The position numbers and the translations under genes were made by a program. Below the pieces are notes generated by a model. It saw nothing but the letters and a program-made list of their open reading frames with translations, had not been told where the DNA came from and searched no databases. Shown piece after piece: positions 1 through 9,673 of a stretch of DNA of 64,000 bases (the first letter of the stretch is position 1; every line of letters begins with the position of its first letter). Location of the stretch: the NCBI RefSeq assembly GCF_022024115.1, contig NZ_CP091792.1:1612001-1676000 (forward strand), written 5' to 3'. The stretch is from Prevotella communis (GTDB lineage: Bacteria > Bacteroidota > Bacteroidia > Bacteroidales > Bacteroidaceae).

Positions 1-949
1 AGAGGGAGACAGCGTTCTTGTTGATAATCCTGAACGTGCCGCCTACGACTATGACCGTTTTCTTCATGCCGTCAACAGGCAACTGAAGGATTACGCGCCG
101 GTCAGAAAAAATTTCCTCCCTCGTTGGGAAAATAAAAATCCCTCGTCGGACATCACGAAAATCCAGCCCTGGGGATGGGATGTGGCCCTGAAGGCCCGTC
201 TGAAGCGGAGTGGGGCAGACGAGCGCTTGTTGCCCACGGATGTTCAGTTGGACGTTATCCGTCAGTTGTCGCATCGCCGCACCTCAGCCCAACTCCTTCC
301 GCTGCTGCAATGTGAAGGTACGGTAGGCGAGTCGTTCGAGTGTCATACGGAAGAAGAAATTCGCCTGCTTCTGGAGCGTTACGGCCGACTGGTTCTCAAG
401 GCTCCCTGGTCGTCGAGTGGCAGGGGATTGCGCTTTGTGAACAGTACCAATTTTACCACGCATCAGGCCGGATGGCTGCGCAATCTGTTTGCGACGCAGG
501 GCTCTGTGATGGCTGAACCATTTTTTGACAAAGAGAAGGATTTTGGCATGGAGTTCTATGCCGGTGAAGATGGCAGTATCCGTTACTTGGGACTCTCGCT
601 TTTCCATACGGCAAACGGTGCCTATACGGGAAATATCCTGGCTACAGAAAATAAAAAGCGTGAAATGATAAGCCGTTATATATCAATTGAATTGCTTGAT
701 AGTATTAAGGAAAATATTTGCAGTAGTCTGCCGGCCATCCTCAAGGGTGGCTATGCCGGACCTTTCGGGGTTGATATGATGGTGGTCAAGGGTGAGCGTT
801 TCCTGCTGCATCCTTGTGTGGAAATTAATTTACGCCGTACCATGGGACATGTGGCCCTGGCCTTGACGCCAACCGATGACGAGATGGTGCGTGTGATGAG
901 AATAGAATTTGCGGATGGCCGCTACAAAATGAAGGTAGAAAGAGTATAG
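1..949 (+). CDS. ATP-grasp-like protein, 5' end outside window
   Basis: The reading frame is open from base 2 to the TAG at 947-949, so this is the 3' part of a longer gene; the GTG at 182 is internal, because residues such as PWGWD run through it. The visible part resembles ATP-grasp enzymes. There is a Lys-Ala-Pro-Trp-Ser-Ser-Ser-Gly-Arg-Gly loop of the nucleotide-binding type, a middle segment with acidic residues (MAEPFFDKEKDFGMEF), and a C-terminal VEINLRRTMGH stretch like the Glu-x-Asn metal-binding end of the fold. ATP-grasp enzymes ligate a carboxylate to an amine or thiol through an acyl-phosphate. The substrate here cannot be told. It sits 5 bp before mntP on the same strand and is probably co-transcribed with it. 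Confidence 0.7.
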   Translation, partial: EGDSVLVDNPERAAYDYDRFLHAVNRQLKDYAPVRKNFLPRWENKNPSSDITKIQPWGWDVALKARLKRSGADERLLPTDVQLDVIRQLSHRRTSAQLLPLLQCEGTVGESFECHTEEEIRLLLERYGRLVLKAPWSSSGRGLRFVNSTNFTTHQAGWLRNLFATQGSVMAEPFFDKEKDFGMEFYAGEDGSIRYLGLSLFHTANGAYTGNILATENKKREMISRYISIELLDSIKENICSSLPAILKGGYAGPFGVDMMVVKGERFLLHPCVEINLRRTMGHVALALTPTDDEMVRVMRIEFADGRYKMKVERV

Positions 950-954
950 GTCTC

Positions 955-1557
955 ATGATGAATCTATTTGATATATGGATGCTCTCCGTGGCGTTGGCCA
1001 TGGATTGTTTTACGGTGTCGATAGCCAGTGGTGTGATTCAGGGCCGGCGGGAATGGCCTGTGATTCTCCGTATTGCCTTCCTCTTCGGACTTTTCCAGGC
1101 GATGATGCCTTTTTTCGGATGGCTCGCCACGAATTATTTTGCCCATTATATTGAAGCCTACGACCATTGGGTGGCTTTCGGTCTGCTGGCTTTTCTGGGC
1201 GGCAAGATGATTTATGAGTCGTTCCAGCCTGAGGAACAGCATTTCTTTAATCCACGAAAACTCCGCACCCAACTCCTCCTGGCTGTGGCCACGAGTATAG
1301 ATGCGCTGGCCGTGGGCATCTCCTTTGCCGTTACTGGCTATTCCTCCATGTCGCTCCTCCTGGAACCACTTGTCTGGATTGGTCTGGCTTCCTTCTTTTT
1401 CAGTGTGTTTGGCCACCTGTTGGGACTTCGTTTTGGCGAGACCGTGAGAAGGCGCATCCGCCCTGAATTATTGGGCGGTATCATCCTGATATTGATTGGC
1501 GTTAAGATTTTACTGACTCACATTTCAATTTTTTCTTCATTTTATTTGTCAGAATGA
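955..1557 (+). CDS. mntP: Manganese efflux pump MntP
   Basis: A 200-residue, very hydrophobic protein with about six membrane segments. It has the paired signature of the MntP (DUF204) family: SVALAMDCFTVSIASG near the N-terminus and ATSIDALAVGISF in the middle. The acidic residues in these two repeats are those needed for Mn2+ export in the family. Role: inner-membrane Mn2+ efflux, protecting against manganese excess. Two adjacent ATG codons (955 and 958) could start it. It follows the ATP-grasp-like gene after 5 bp. No yybP-ykoY-type leader is possible here because the upstream sequence is coding. Confidence 0.93.
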   Translation: MMNLFDIWMLSVALAMDCFTVSIASGVIQGRREWPVILRIAFLFGLFQAMMPFFGWLATNYFAHYIEAYDHWVAFGLLAFLGGKMIYESFQPEEQHFFNPRKLRTQLLLAVATSIDALAVGISFAVTGYSSMSLLLEPLVWIGLASFFFSVFGHLLGLRFGETVRRRIRPELLGGIILILIGVKILLTHISIFSSFYLSE

Positions 1558-1576
1558 TAAAGATTAACTATCTTTG
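1545..1576 (+). promoter_or_regulatory. Promoter of the zinc-ribbon/kinase/AAA operon
   Basis: TTTG at 1545-1548, a 20-bp spacer, then TATCTTTG at 1569-1576. This fits the Bacteroidetes primary sigma consensus (TTTG, 19-21 bp, TAnnTTTG) exactly. The expected start of transcription is about 1582, and the first gene starts at 1600. It overlaps the last codons of mntP. No further promoter of this quality is visible before 10420, so all five genes may be on one transcript. Confidence 0.8.
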
Positions 1577-1599
1577 CAGACAAATTAATAAATATTCTA

Positions 1600-2526
1600 A
1601 TGGCTGACGAACAATTTCTTAATTCAGAACAAGAACTACAGCGCGAGCAGTTCAGGTCTCGAGATAACGAAACTCCCCAGATGCAGCAGATGATGCAGGG
1701 ACAGACGGCGAATGCCAATGGCATTCCTTGTCCTAAGTGTGGCACTGTCAATGATCCCGATGCCACCTACTGTGCGCTGTGTGGTGCTTTCCTTATCACG
1801 GGCGTTTGCCCCAACTGTGGTAGTGAGATAGACCCGGATGCCGATTTCTGTGAGGCATGTCATCATTATATCAAGACGGATGTGTGCTCTTTCTGCGGCG
1901 CAAGTTTTAACGAGCAGGATGTCTACTGCCCTGAGTGCGGACAGCCTCGTGGCGGTATTGTATGTCCCGCTTGCCATACGCTCAACGATTTCTCTTTCTG
2001 TAAGCAATGCGGACGCCCCCTGACCGACCAGGCGCGTGCCATGCTGCAGCAGGTACGACAGATGCCTGAGTACAGGGAACTGGTGGCTATTGCCCAGGAG
2101 TACGACGAGCTGCAGATGCAGTTGCCCTACGAGACCGAGCAGGACAAGATGCGCGATGATGAGCTGCAGGGCTTGCGCAAGCGCGTGCTCACGTTGCTGG
2201 CCGAGGACAAGGGGCAGCATATCGACGTGAAGCCTGTGCCTAAGCGCCAGCGCGTGACCAAGGAGGAACTGGCTGACATGAAGAGCCGTAAGCTCGACCA
2301 GTTGGCTGAGTTGCTCAACCGAATGGCCATCCCCGAGGATCCCTCGCCGGCCACGGTCAGAAACTATGCGATGGCCCAGAAACCGTCGGGCGTGCGACTG
2401 GCCTGGAAATGTAACTATAAGAGTGCCCTTCACTCCAGTCCCTGTGGCTGTGCCAAACCTCAGATGGGTGGCAAATGGGTGATACTGGGACATAATTCAA
2501 AGCAGGATATTAAGGACGATAAATAA
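1600..2526 (+). CDS. Cytoplasmic multi-zinc-ribbon protein, first gene of signalling operon
   Basis: A 308-residue protein with no signal peptide or membrane segment. Between residues about 45 and 145 it has at least seven CxxC-type knuckles (CPKCG, CALCG, CPNCG, CEACH, CSFCG, CPECG, CPACH, CKQCG), which pair into about four zinc ribbons. The C-terminal half is charged and probably helical. It ends with a Cys-containing segment (SSPCGCAKPQMGG) that may bind another metal. Zinc ribbons of this kind usually serve as protein-protein adaptors. Its stop codon overlaps the kinase start by one base (TAATG), so translation is coupled. The function is unknown; an adaptor or substrate of the kinase/AAA+ complex is the likeliest guess. 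Confidence 0.75.
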   Translation: MADEQFLNSEQELQREQFRSRDNETPQMQQMMQGQTANANGIPCPKCGTVNDPDATYCALCGAFLITGVCPNCGSEIDPDADFCEACHHYIKTDVCSFCGASFNEQDVYCPECGQPRGGIVCPACHTLNDFSFCKQCGRPLTDQARAMLQQVRQMPEYRELVAIAQEYDELQMQLPYETEQDKMRDDELQGLRKRVLTLLAEDKGQHIDVKPVPKRQRVTKEELADMKSRKLDQLAELLNRMAIPEDPSPATVRNYAMAQKPSGVRLAWKCNYKSALHSSPCGCAKPQMGGKWVILGHNSKQDIKDDK

Positions 2527-5500
2527 TGGCAGACGATTTCGATAAAACCGACGTGTTCGACGACGACCCCGTTGTGGACGACAAGACCATGGTGATGAAT
2601 CGTGACCTTGACCCTGTTGACGACGATAAGACGATGGTTTTTGCCGATAAGAACAAGGCAAATGCCAACGATGATGACGCCGTCAACGATGACGTTATCA
2701 GCGACGATAAGACGATGGTCTACAACGACGACAAGACAATGGTCTATGGTGGCGATGACAAGACCATGATTTATGGTAACAAGTTGCCCGAGGGTGATGA
2801 CGCTACCATCGTGGGGATGAAAGAGAAAAACTCGGGAGAGACCACCATGCGTCCTGAAGGACCAGCATCGCGCAACGGCGCTAACGAGTCGTCGGCTCAG
2901 TATTTCAGTCTGAAGGGACTGGACTATGAACTGGTGACCTGTCTGAGCGATAACTCCGGTGAGGCTCAGGTCTATCTGGTTCAGAGAGAGGGTAAGGAGT
3001 ATGTGCTGAAGCTCTATTACCCCAATTTCGATATCAATAAGAAACTGCTCCAGCTGGTTCGCTCGTTCCAGTTCGAGATGATTGTTGACCTTCAGGACTA
3101 CGGTCGTACGTATGTAGACGGTAAGAACCGCTACTATGAGTTGATGGAGTACCTGAAGGGTGGCACCCTGAAGGATGTGAAGATCAATGGCGACTACAAC
3201 CGTTTCCGCCGACTGACGCTCCAGGCTGCTGCTGCCTTGGCCTACTGTCATAAGAACCACTTGCTGCATAAGGACGTCAAGCCCACCAACTATTTCTTCC
3301 GTGACAAGGAGCAACAGGAACTGGTGCTGGGCGACTTCGGTATCTCTTCTATACAGGAGACCGAGGGTAAGTCGTTCCGTACGACGCAGGCCCGTACGCC
3401 TATCTATGCGGCGCCTGAGATGTACACCGATGTGATCGACGGCGTGGTGGAGATTACCTTTGCAGCCGACTTCTACTCACTCGGTATGACCCTCTTCACG
3501 TTATGGCTGGGCGAGAGTCCGATGAGCTCTAACGAGCGTGCCATGATGAAACAGAAGAACGAGGGTCGTCTGCCTCGACTGAACGAGCTGCCCGATCCCG
3601 TCAAGCGACTCATCCAGGGTCTTACCTCCGTGAACGAGAACACCCGTTGGGGATACGACGAGGTGGAGCGCTGGTTCAAGGGCGAAGACGTGGCTGTAGA
3701 TATCTCGTCGCCTTTCCTGCGCTATCAGAGCTTCGTGGTTGACCCCGAGCGCAACCTGATTGCTGAGAACGTGAAGGAACTGGTGCCCATGCTGATTGCC
3801 AATGAGCAGTTGGCTGTCCATTATTTCTATAGCGGACGCATCGTACAGTGGTTGGAACAGAGTGGTAACATCAAACTGGCCACCCTGATTAAGGATATCC
3901 TGAATGTACGTTACCCCAACGACCAGAAAGCTGGTTATATGGCGTCGTGCTTCGCCATGGAGCCCACGCTGAAATATATCGACGTAGATAATAAGGAGTG
4001 CGCGGATGTGTCGGACATCGTGATGACGCTGCTCGCCAATCAGGAGAAATACTCCATCCTTCTGCTGAATCCCAACGATGCCCTGTTCCTGTGGCTCGAG
4101 GCAAGGGAGTATGGCGACGTGACGCGTCTCCGTTCTTATTTCCAGCCTGATGTCGACGGAAAGACCAGCGTGCTGCGTATGGTCTATGAGTTGGACAAGG
4201 GCATACCTTTCATCACCTACCTCCCGTCGTCTACCGTTCAGGATATTGTCCGTGCCTTCGGATATGAGAAGGTCAGGGAGGAAGACTGGCACGCCTTGTG
4301 CGACGGACGTCTGCTCTCATGGCTGTATTCACATGCCGACCTGGCTGTGTGCGAGTCTGTAAGACATCTCACGCAGGGACAGGAATATTCCAAGGCCCTG
4401 GCCTATAAGGTGCTCTATAAGATTGCGCCTAATGTGGGCTACGACCTGCGTGATGCTGACACGCCCGAGAAGATCGGTATGCTCCTGGCCTACGAACTGG
4501 TGAAGGTGCAGCGTGCTACTGACGATGAACTCAGGGAGCAGCTGGTGGAGTTCCTGGATCCCAACGACCGCTTCTATTTCTATGCCAAGCATAAGGGTTG
4601 GAAGGGGCTGATTGCAGAGGCCGACAAATGTTTTGACCTGAATTCCGAGGAGAACAGGGAGCGCCTCTGTGCCTACGACCTCCATACGGCCTTGTATCGC
4701 TTCTGTAAGATACTGGGCGGCAAACCCGTCTATTTCATCTCAGGTGGCGTCACGCTGAATGATGGCCGTAGCCTGGATTCCAAGAAACAGCCTCAGATCA
4801 AGGTGGAACTGCGCAACGGTTCCCTGATGCAATGGCTCTCGGTATTCTATCATGAAGACCCGTCCCAGGCGTTCGAGGAGGAATACAGTTATGAGCGTGA
4901 ACTGGAGAGCTGGGTGCTCAAACTGGGCGACCTGGATCCCCAGAGCATCTACTACCGCCGTTATACGAAGGCCTTGGAAGAGACGAAGGCCCGTGTCAAC
5001 GAGGTACGCCGTGAATGGCAGTCGGCCCACTATCGTGATGTGTCCATCCGTTTCGGCTTCTATGGCCTCGCTGCTCTGTGGTGCCTGCTGGTATTCGTCC
5101 TGGGACTGGACGACCGTACCTATCTCTTCAGGCATCATCTCACTACGATTATCTATCCGCTGGGCGGCATGACGGGCGTCATCGTGGCCGTGCGAGCCTA
5201 TTTCCGTGGCTATGGTGCCTTGGTATCGCTGCTGTTTGGCGGCTTCGGACTTGCCACGTCGTTCGCACCTTACTACGCCTTGAAGTTTGTCAACGAGCAC
5301 ACACCGTCGTTATTCCATCTGGCTGTGTTCCTGATATCCATCATCTATGTGATTGTAGCCCGCCTCACCGACTTCAGCCGTGATGAGAAGGCCGATTCCA
5401 AGTTTATCAATGAGGCCCTCAAGAAGGAGGATATCAAGTCCACGCTTCTTGAACCGCTTTACTATACCTTCAAGACCAAGTCACAACGATACAAGGCTTC

Positions 5501-5684
5501 TCATTTCAGCGTGCTCGATGAGGTTGACGACCAGATCCACTCTATATCGGGTGAGTCGGTGATCCATTATCTGCTGTGGATGCTGCTTGTTATCGTGATG
5601 ATCCTTGAGTTGTGTCTGTTCAGTCCTAAGGTGATTGGCTGGCACCAGAATAAAAACGTCAATCAACAGGAGAGCGTACGATGA
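2526..5684 (+). CDS. Membrane Ser/Thr protein kinase with repeated DDxT tail
   Basis: A 1052-residue protein. Residues 1-110 are acidic and carry six copies of an Asp-Asp-x-Thr-(Met/Ile)-(Val/Ile) motif (Thr 21, 36, 63, 71, 80, 94). An eukaryotic-type kinase domain follows at about 125-390. Lys162 is the ATP-anchoring lysine, HKDVKPTN holds catalytic Asp250, DFG is at 270-272, and an APE motif is at 296-298. The Gly-rich loop is degenerate, but the catalytic residues are present, so activity is expected. A long helical region (about 400-820) has no recognised domain. About five hydrophobic segments between 830 and 1040 anchor it in the membrane. The 3' end overlaps the AAA+ gene by 4 bp (ATGA). 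The tail looks built to become multiply phosphorylated and to bind the FHA protein encoded downstream; that is inference. Confidence 0.88.
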   Translation: MADDFDKTDVFDDDPVVDDKTMVMNRDLDPVDDDKTMVFADKNKANANDDDAVNDDVISDDKTMVYNDDKTMVYGGDDKTMIYGNKLPEGDDATIVGMKEKNSGETTMRPEGPASRNGANESSAQYFSLKGLDYELVTCLSDNSGEAQVYLVQREGKEYVLKLYYPNFDINKKLLQLVRSFQFEMIVDLQDYGRTYVDGKNRYYELMEYLKGGTLKDVKINGDYNRFRRLTLQAAAALAYCHKNHLLHKDVKPTNYFFRDKEQQELVLGDFGISSIQETEGKSFRTTQARTPIYAAPEMYTDVIDGVVEITFAADFYSLGMTLFTLWLGESPMSSNERAMMKQKNEGRLPRLNELPDPVKRLIQGLTSVNENTRWGYDEVERWFKGEDVAVDISSPFLRYQSFVVDPERNLIAENVKELVPMLIANEQLAVHYFYSGRIVQWLEQSGNIKLATLIKDILNVRYPNDQKAGYMASCFAMEPTLKYIDVDNKECADVSDIVMTLLANQEKYSILLLNPNDALFLWLEAREYGDVTRLRSYFQPDVDGKTSVLRMVYELDKGIPFITYLPSSTVQDIVRAFGYEKVREEDWHALCDGRLLSWLYSHADLAVCESVRHLTQGQEYSKALAYKVLYKIAPNVGYDLRDADTPEKIGMLLAYELVKVQRATDDELREQLVEFLDPNDRFYFYAKHKGWKGLIAEADKCFDLNSEENRERLCAYDLHTALYRFCKILGGKPVYFISGGVTLNDGRSLDSKKQPQIKVELRNGSLMQWLSVFYHEDPSQAFEEEYSYERELESWVLKLGDLDPQSIYYRRYTKALEETKARVNEVRREWQSAHYRDVSIRFGFYGLAALWCLLVFVLGLDDRTYLFRHHLTTIIYPLGGMTGVIVAVRAYFRGYGALVSLLFGGFGLATSFAPYYALKFVNEHTPSLFHLAVFLISIIYVIVARLTDFSRDEKADSKFINEALKKEDIKSTLLEPLYYTFKTKSQRYKASHFSVLDEVDDQIHSISGESVIHYLLWMLLVIVMILELCLFSPKVIGWHQNKNVNQQESVR

Positions 5685-8600
5685 AATGCGAACATTGTCA
5701 TAAGGAAAACAGAAGTATTGCCAAGTTCTGCAAATGGTGCGGCCAACCCATGATGTCGCAGCATGTGCTCGATAAACTTGTGGGCTTGGACGATGTGAAG
5801 TCGCAGCTGAAGAATATCGTTGACGCCTATGCTTATCTGCGTACACGCAAGGACATCACCACCGTGCGCCTGTCGGTCAACTCTATCATCGTTGGTGAGA
5901 CGGGTACGGGTAAGACGGCCTTGGCAGAGATTATCCGTGATTATTTCTGTCAGAATCAGATTATCAGTAAACCCAAACTGACCATGGTGGATGCTGTTGA
6001 CTATCAGCGTTTTGTGGACCAGTGGGACGATAATATCAAGAAGGCCCAGGACGGTATCCTGTTCTTTGATAACGTGCAGAAGCTGTTGCCCGATAAGTAT
6101 TCAAACCAGGTGAACCCGCTCGACAAGCTGTTTGTGGAGATGGACAAGTGGGAGGGTAATCCCATTGTGATTCTGGCTGGTCTGCCCAAGGGTTTTGAGG
6201 AGTTCCTGGAGAACAACCCCGCCGTCAAGAACCGCTTCAAATACATGTTCAACCTGCCCGTTCCCAATTGTCAGGAACTGTGCGACATGGTGAAGATGCA
6301 GCTGAAGACGAAGTACGGCATCACCGCTTTCTCAGAGGAGGCCGATAAGCAGTTGACCCGCTACTTCAAGTATCAGATAAAGATCAAGGACGAGACCTTC
6401 GGTAATGCCCATCTGGCTATGAAGACGGCCGAGGATATCTTCTCGTCGTTTATCAGTCGTGGCAGCAAGGAGTCTGTTGTCGAGAAAGACGATATCAAGG
6501 GTTATGTGCCCGAGGAGCGCACGCTCGACGATATCCTCAAGGATATGGATTCCTTCATTGGCATGACCGAGGTGAAGCAGGCCGTTCGCGAGATGGCCTA
6601 TACCGTCCAGAATAATATGCAGCGTGTGGAGCGCGGACTGGGCGAGGCTCAGAAAATCTCCATGCATACCGTGCTCACGGGTAATCCCGGTACGGGTAAG
6701 ACCACCATCGCCCGTAAGTTGGGCGAAATCCTCGCCGCCATCGGCTATCTGGACTCAGGTCATGTGGTCGAGGTGGACCGCTCTAAGATGGTATCCCAGT
6801 ATCAGGGCGAGACGCCTAAGGTGGTCAACGAACTGTGTGACAAGGCCATGGGCGGTATCCTCTTTGTTGACGAGGCCTACACGCTGGCACCTGTCAGCGC
6901 CTCTGGCGAGCGTGATGCCCAGGGTGCGCAGGCCTTGGAGACGCTGATGAAGCGTATGGAGGACGATCGCGACAAGTTCGTGGTGATTGCTGCCGGATAC
7001 CGCATGGAGATGGACAACCTGTTCCGCGTCAATCCCGGTGTGCGCAGCCGCTTCAATTATTTCCTGAACCTGGAAGACTATACGCCCGACGAACTCTATC
7101 AGATTATGCAGATGTTTGCCAAGGGCAAGCAGTATGTCTTCTCGCCCGAGGCCGAGAAACTGGCACGTAAGAAGATTAAGGAGATGTACGACACGCGCGA
7201 GAAGGACTTCGCCAACGGTCGTACTATGCGCCAGCTCTTTGACGAGATATGCAAGCGTCAGGCCGGCCGATTGCAGAAGGGCGATATCTCGGCTATGTCT
7301 GACGAGCAGCTGGTGACCATCGAGTCGCAGGATATACCTTACGAGGAGCCCAAGGCTGTCGACTGCTCTGAGTGCCTGAAGAAGTTCGACGGCATGGTTG
7401 GTCTGGAGTCTGTGAAGAAAGAGGTTACCAGTCTGGCTGCCTTCCTCACCTTGCAGATCAAGCGTGGCGAGACCAATACGTTCCAGGGCAAGCACTATGT
7501 GTTCACGGGTAATCCCGGTACGGGTAAGACCACCGTGGCGCGTATCATGGCCGATGTCTTCAAGACGCTGGGTGTCTTGTCGCGCGGCCAGCTCGTAGAG
7601 GCCGACCGCTCTAAGCTGGTGGCTGGCTTCTCTGGTCAGACGGCTATCAAGACCAACCAGCTCATCGACTCTGCCATCGGTGGCGTACTGTTTATCGACG
7701 AGGCCTACACGTTGAAGTCCAACGATCAGGATGCCTTTGGCAACGAGGCCATCGACACCCTGCTGAAGCGCCTGGAGGACGACCGCGGTAAGTTTATCTG
7801 TATCGTGGCGGGCTATACCGACCAGATGCACGACTTCATCGATGCGAACCCGGGCTTGAAGAGCCGATTCACCCAGACCATCCATTTCGAGGACTACAAT
7901 CCAGACGAACTCACGCAGATATTTGTCAACATGGCTACGGGCAAGAATTTCGTGCTCGACGAGGAGATGCGTGCTGCCGTTCATCGTCAGTTCGAACAGC
8001 TCTACCTGCGTCGCGACAAGAATTTCGGCAATGCGCGTGAGGCCCGCCGTATCTTCGACCAGACCGTGGAGCGCCAGAGCGAGCGACTGGTCCGTCAGAT
8101 GAGTCAGCCCGATGTGCAGGTATGCGACGATGTGGCCGACGGATTCCAGTTCGAGGATATGTACAAGTTGACCGTGGAAGACCTGCCCATGGCTCAGAGC
8201 ACATCATCACGTCCGCTCGACGAGGTGCTGGCCGAGCTCGACGACTTCATCGGCATGCGCTCCGTCAAGAATGCTATCCGCCGCCTGGCCGTGCAGAGCA
8301 TGTTTATCAAGCAGCGTGCCGCCATGGGTGCTGGTAGTGTGCAGCAGATGACGATGAACTTCATCCTGACGGGTAATCCCGGTACGGGTAAGACGTCTAT
8401 CGCACGCAAGATGGGTGAGGTGCTCCAGGCCATGGAGGTGCTGCCCACATCCAATGTCATCGAAGCCAGTCGTGCTACGCTGGTAGGAAAATATATGGGA
8501 GAGACGCCCAAGATTGTCAACGCCATGTGCGACAAGGCGATGGGTGGTATCCTCTTTATCGACGAGGCCTATACGCTGTCTGACCAGAACGACCAGTACG

Positions 8601-9028
8601 GCAAGGAGGCTATCGACACCCTGATGAAACGTATGGAGGACGACCGTGGTAAGTTCGTGGTTATCGTGGCTGGCTATCAGAACAAGATGGAGCAGTTCCT
8701 GATGATGAATGCCGGACTGGCCAGTCGTTTCACCTATAAACTGCATATCGAGGACTACACACAAGACGAGTTGCTGGCTATCTTCAAGAAGATGGCCGAG
8801 AAACAGCAGTACACGCTGTCGCCTGCAGCCGAGTTCAAGGCTCTGGATGTCATCAGCCAGATGCTCGAGGTCAAGGACGAGACCTTCGGCAACGCCCGCG
8901 AGATTCGCAACCTGCTCGACGAGACCATTCAGCAGCTCTCTATCCGTGTGTCCAACATGCCGCCTGAGACCGTTACCAAGGAGACCTATCAGATTATCCA
9001 GCCTGAGGACTTCAAGGACCGTCAGTAA
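5681..9028 (+). CDS. Zinc ribbon plus four CbbX/SpoVK-type AAA+ modules
   Basis: A 1115-residue protein. An N-terminal zinc ribbon (CEHC...CKWC, residues 3-20) is followed by four AAA+ domains. Walker A motifs start at residues 72 (GETGTGKT), 334, 610 and 898 (each GNPGTGKT). Walker B acidic pairs are Asp-Glu at 397-398, 673-674 and 961-962, but the first module has Asp-Asn at 130-131. So three modules look able to hydrolyse ATP, while the first probably only binds it. The last three modules share the GGILF(I/V)DEAYTL signature of the CbbX/SpoVK/EccA branch, which remodels or disassembles protein complexes. The start codon overlaps the kinase stop (ATGA). A single chain with four such modules is unusual, since the family normally has one or two. 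Confidence 0.88.
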   Translation: MKCEHCHKENRSIAKFCKWCGQPMMSQHVLDKLVGLDDVKSQLKNIVDAYAYLRTRKDITTVRLSVNSIIVGETGTGKTALAEIIRDYFCQNQIISKPKLTMVDAVDYQRFVDQWDDNIKKAQDGILFFDNVQKLLPDKYSNQVNPLDKLFVEMDKWEGNPIVILAGLPKGFEEFLENNPAVKNRFKYMFNLPVPNCQELCDMVKMQLKTKYGITAFSEEADKQLTRYFKYQIKIKDETFGNAHLAMKTAEDIFSSFISRGSKESVVEKDDIKGYVPEERTLDDILKDMDSFIGMTEVKQAVREMAYTVQNNMQRVERGLGEAQKISMHTVLTGNPGTGKTTIARKLGEILAAIGYLDSGHVVEVDRSKMVSQYQGETPKVVNELCDKAMGGILFVDEAYTLAPVSASGERDAQGAQALETLMKRMEDDRDKFVVIAAGYRMEMDNLFRVNPGVRSRFNYFLNLEDYTPDELYQIMQMFAKGKQYVFSPEAEKLARKKIKEMYDTREKDFANGRTMRQLFDEICKRQAGRLQKGDISAMSDEQLVTIESQDIPYEEPKAVDCSECLKKFDGMVGLESVKKEVTSLAAFLTLQIKRGETNTFQGKHYVFTGNPGTGKTTVARIMADVFKTLGVLSRGQLVEADRSKLVAGFSGQTAIKTNQLIDSAIGGVLFIDEAYTLKSNDQDAFGNEAIDTLLKRLEDDRGKFICIVAGYTDQMHDFIDANPGLKSRFTQTIHFEDYNPDELTQIFVNMATGKNFVLDEEMRAAVHRQFEQLYLRRDKNFGNAREARRIFDQTVERQSERLVRQMSQPDVQVCDDVADGFQFEDMYKLTVEDLPMAQSTSSRPLDEVLAELDDFIGMRSVKNAIRRLAVQSMFIKQRAAMGAGSVQQMTMNFILTGNPGTGKTSIARKMGEVLQAMEVLPTSNVIEASRATLVGKYMGETPKIVNAMCDKAMGGILFIDEAYTLSDQNDQYGKEAIDTLMKRMEDDRGKFVVIVAGYQNKMEQFLMMNAGLASRFTYKLHIEDYTQDELLAIFKKMAEKQQYTLSPAAEFKALDVISQMLEVKDETFGNAREIRNLLDETIQQLSIRVSNMPPETVTKETYQIIQPEDFKDRQ

Positions 9029-9060
9029 GCGGAATAGTAAGTACCGAAAATTCTTAGAAC

Positions 9061-9663
9061 ATGATTATTTGTCCTAGTTGTAAAGAAGAGATAGAAGACG
9101 ATTCCTGTTACTGTGACCAGTGCGGAAAAGCCTTAGCATATTGTGAGCGTTGCGGCCGTGTGGGTATAGGCCGGCGCTGCACCTCCTGTGGTGGCATGAT
9201 GCTGCTGGCCGACGAGTTCAAGCAGCGTCAGGAGACCTCTAATGTATCGATGTCTGTGTCTATGCGCCAGATGTCTATGCGTGGCATCTCCCAGCGCTCG
9301 GTATCGGTCAGTCAGCGTGGCGGCATCCCCGGCACACCTACCATGGGTGGTGGCGGACTGCCTCAGCTGCAGCTGTTCAACGACTCGCTGGGCATCCGCA
9401 TCGTGGGTATCAACGGGGCTGTCATAGGCCGCAAGCAGGGTCCGTATATGCATTTCTTCAAGACGCAGGCCTACGTATCGGGTGCGCATGCGCAGCTGCT
9501 GTTCCGTCCTGAGTCCGGCTGGTGTATAGCCGACCGTGGTTCGTCGAATGGCACCAAGCTCAACGACCACCGTCTGCAGCCCGACGTAGAGATGTCTATC
9601 AAGAATGGAGATATCGTCACCATAGCCAATGTGGTGTTGAAAGTAGTAATTAGTGTAAATTAA
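9061..9663 (+). CDS. Zinc-ribbon protein with C-terminal FHA domain
   Basis: A 200-residue soluble protein. Residues 1-45 carry zinc knuckles (CPSC, CDQC, CERC, CTSC). A low-complexity linker rich in Ser, Met and Gln follows. An FHA domain spans about residues 105-200. The phosphothreonine-binding residues of the family are visible: Gly-Arg in VIGRKQG, Ser and His in VSGAHAQL, and Asn in SSNGTKLND. FHA domains bind phosphothreonine peptides, so this protein probably reads the output of the kinase two genes upstream. It lies 32 bp after the AAA+ gene and 10 bp before the phosphatase gene. Confidence 0.88.
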   Translation: MIICPSCKEEIEDDSCYCDQCGKALAYCERCGRVGIGRRCTSCGGMMLLADEFKQRQETSNVSMSVSMRQMSMRGISQRSVSVSQRGGIPGTPTMGGGGLPQLQLFNDSLGIRIVGINGAVIGRKQGPYMHFFKTQAYVSGAHAQLLFRPESGWCIADRGSSNGTKLNDHRLQPDVEMSIKNGDIVTIANVVLKVVISVN

Positions 9664-9673
9664 ATAAGTAGAA

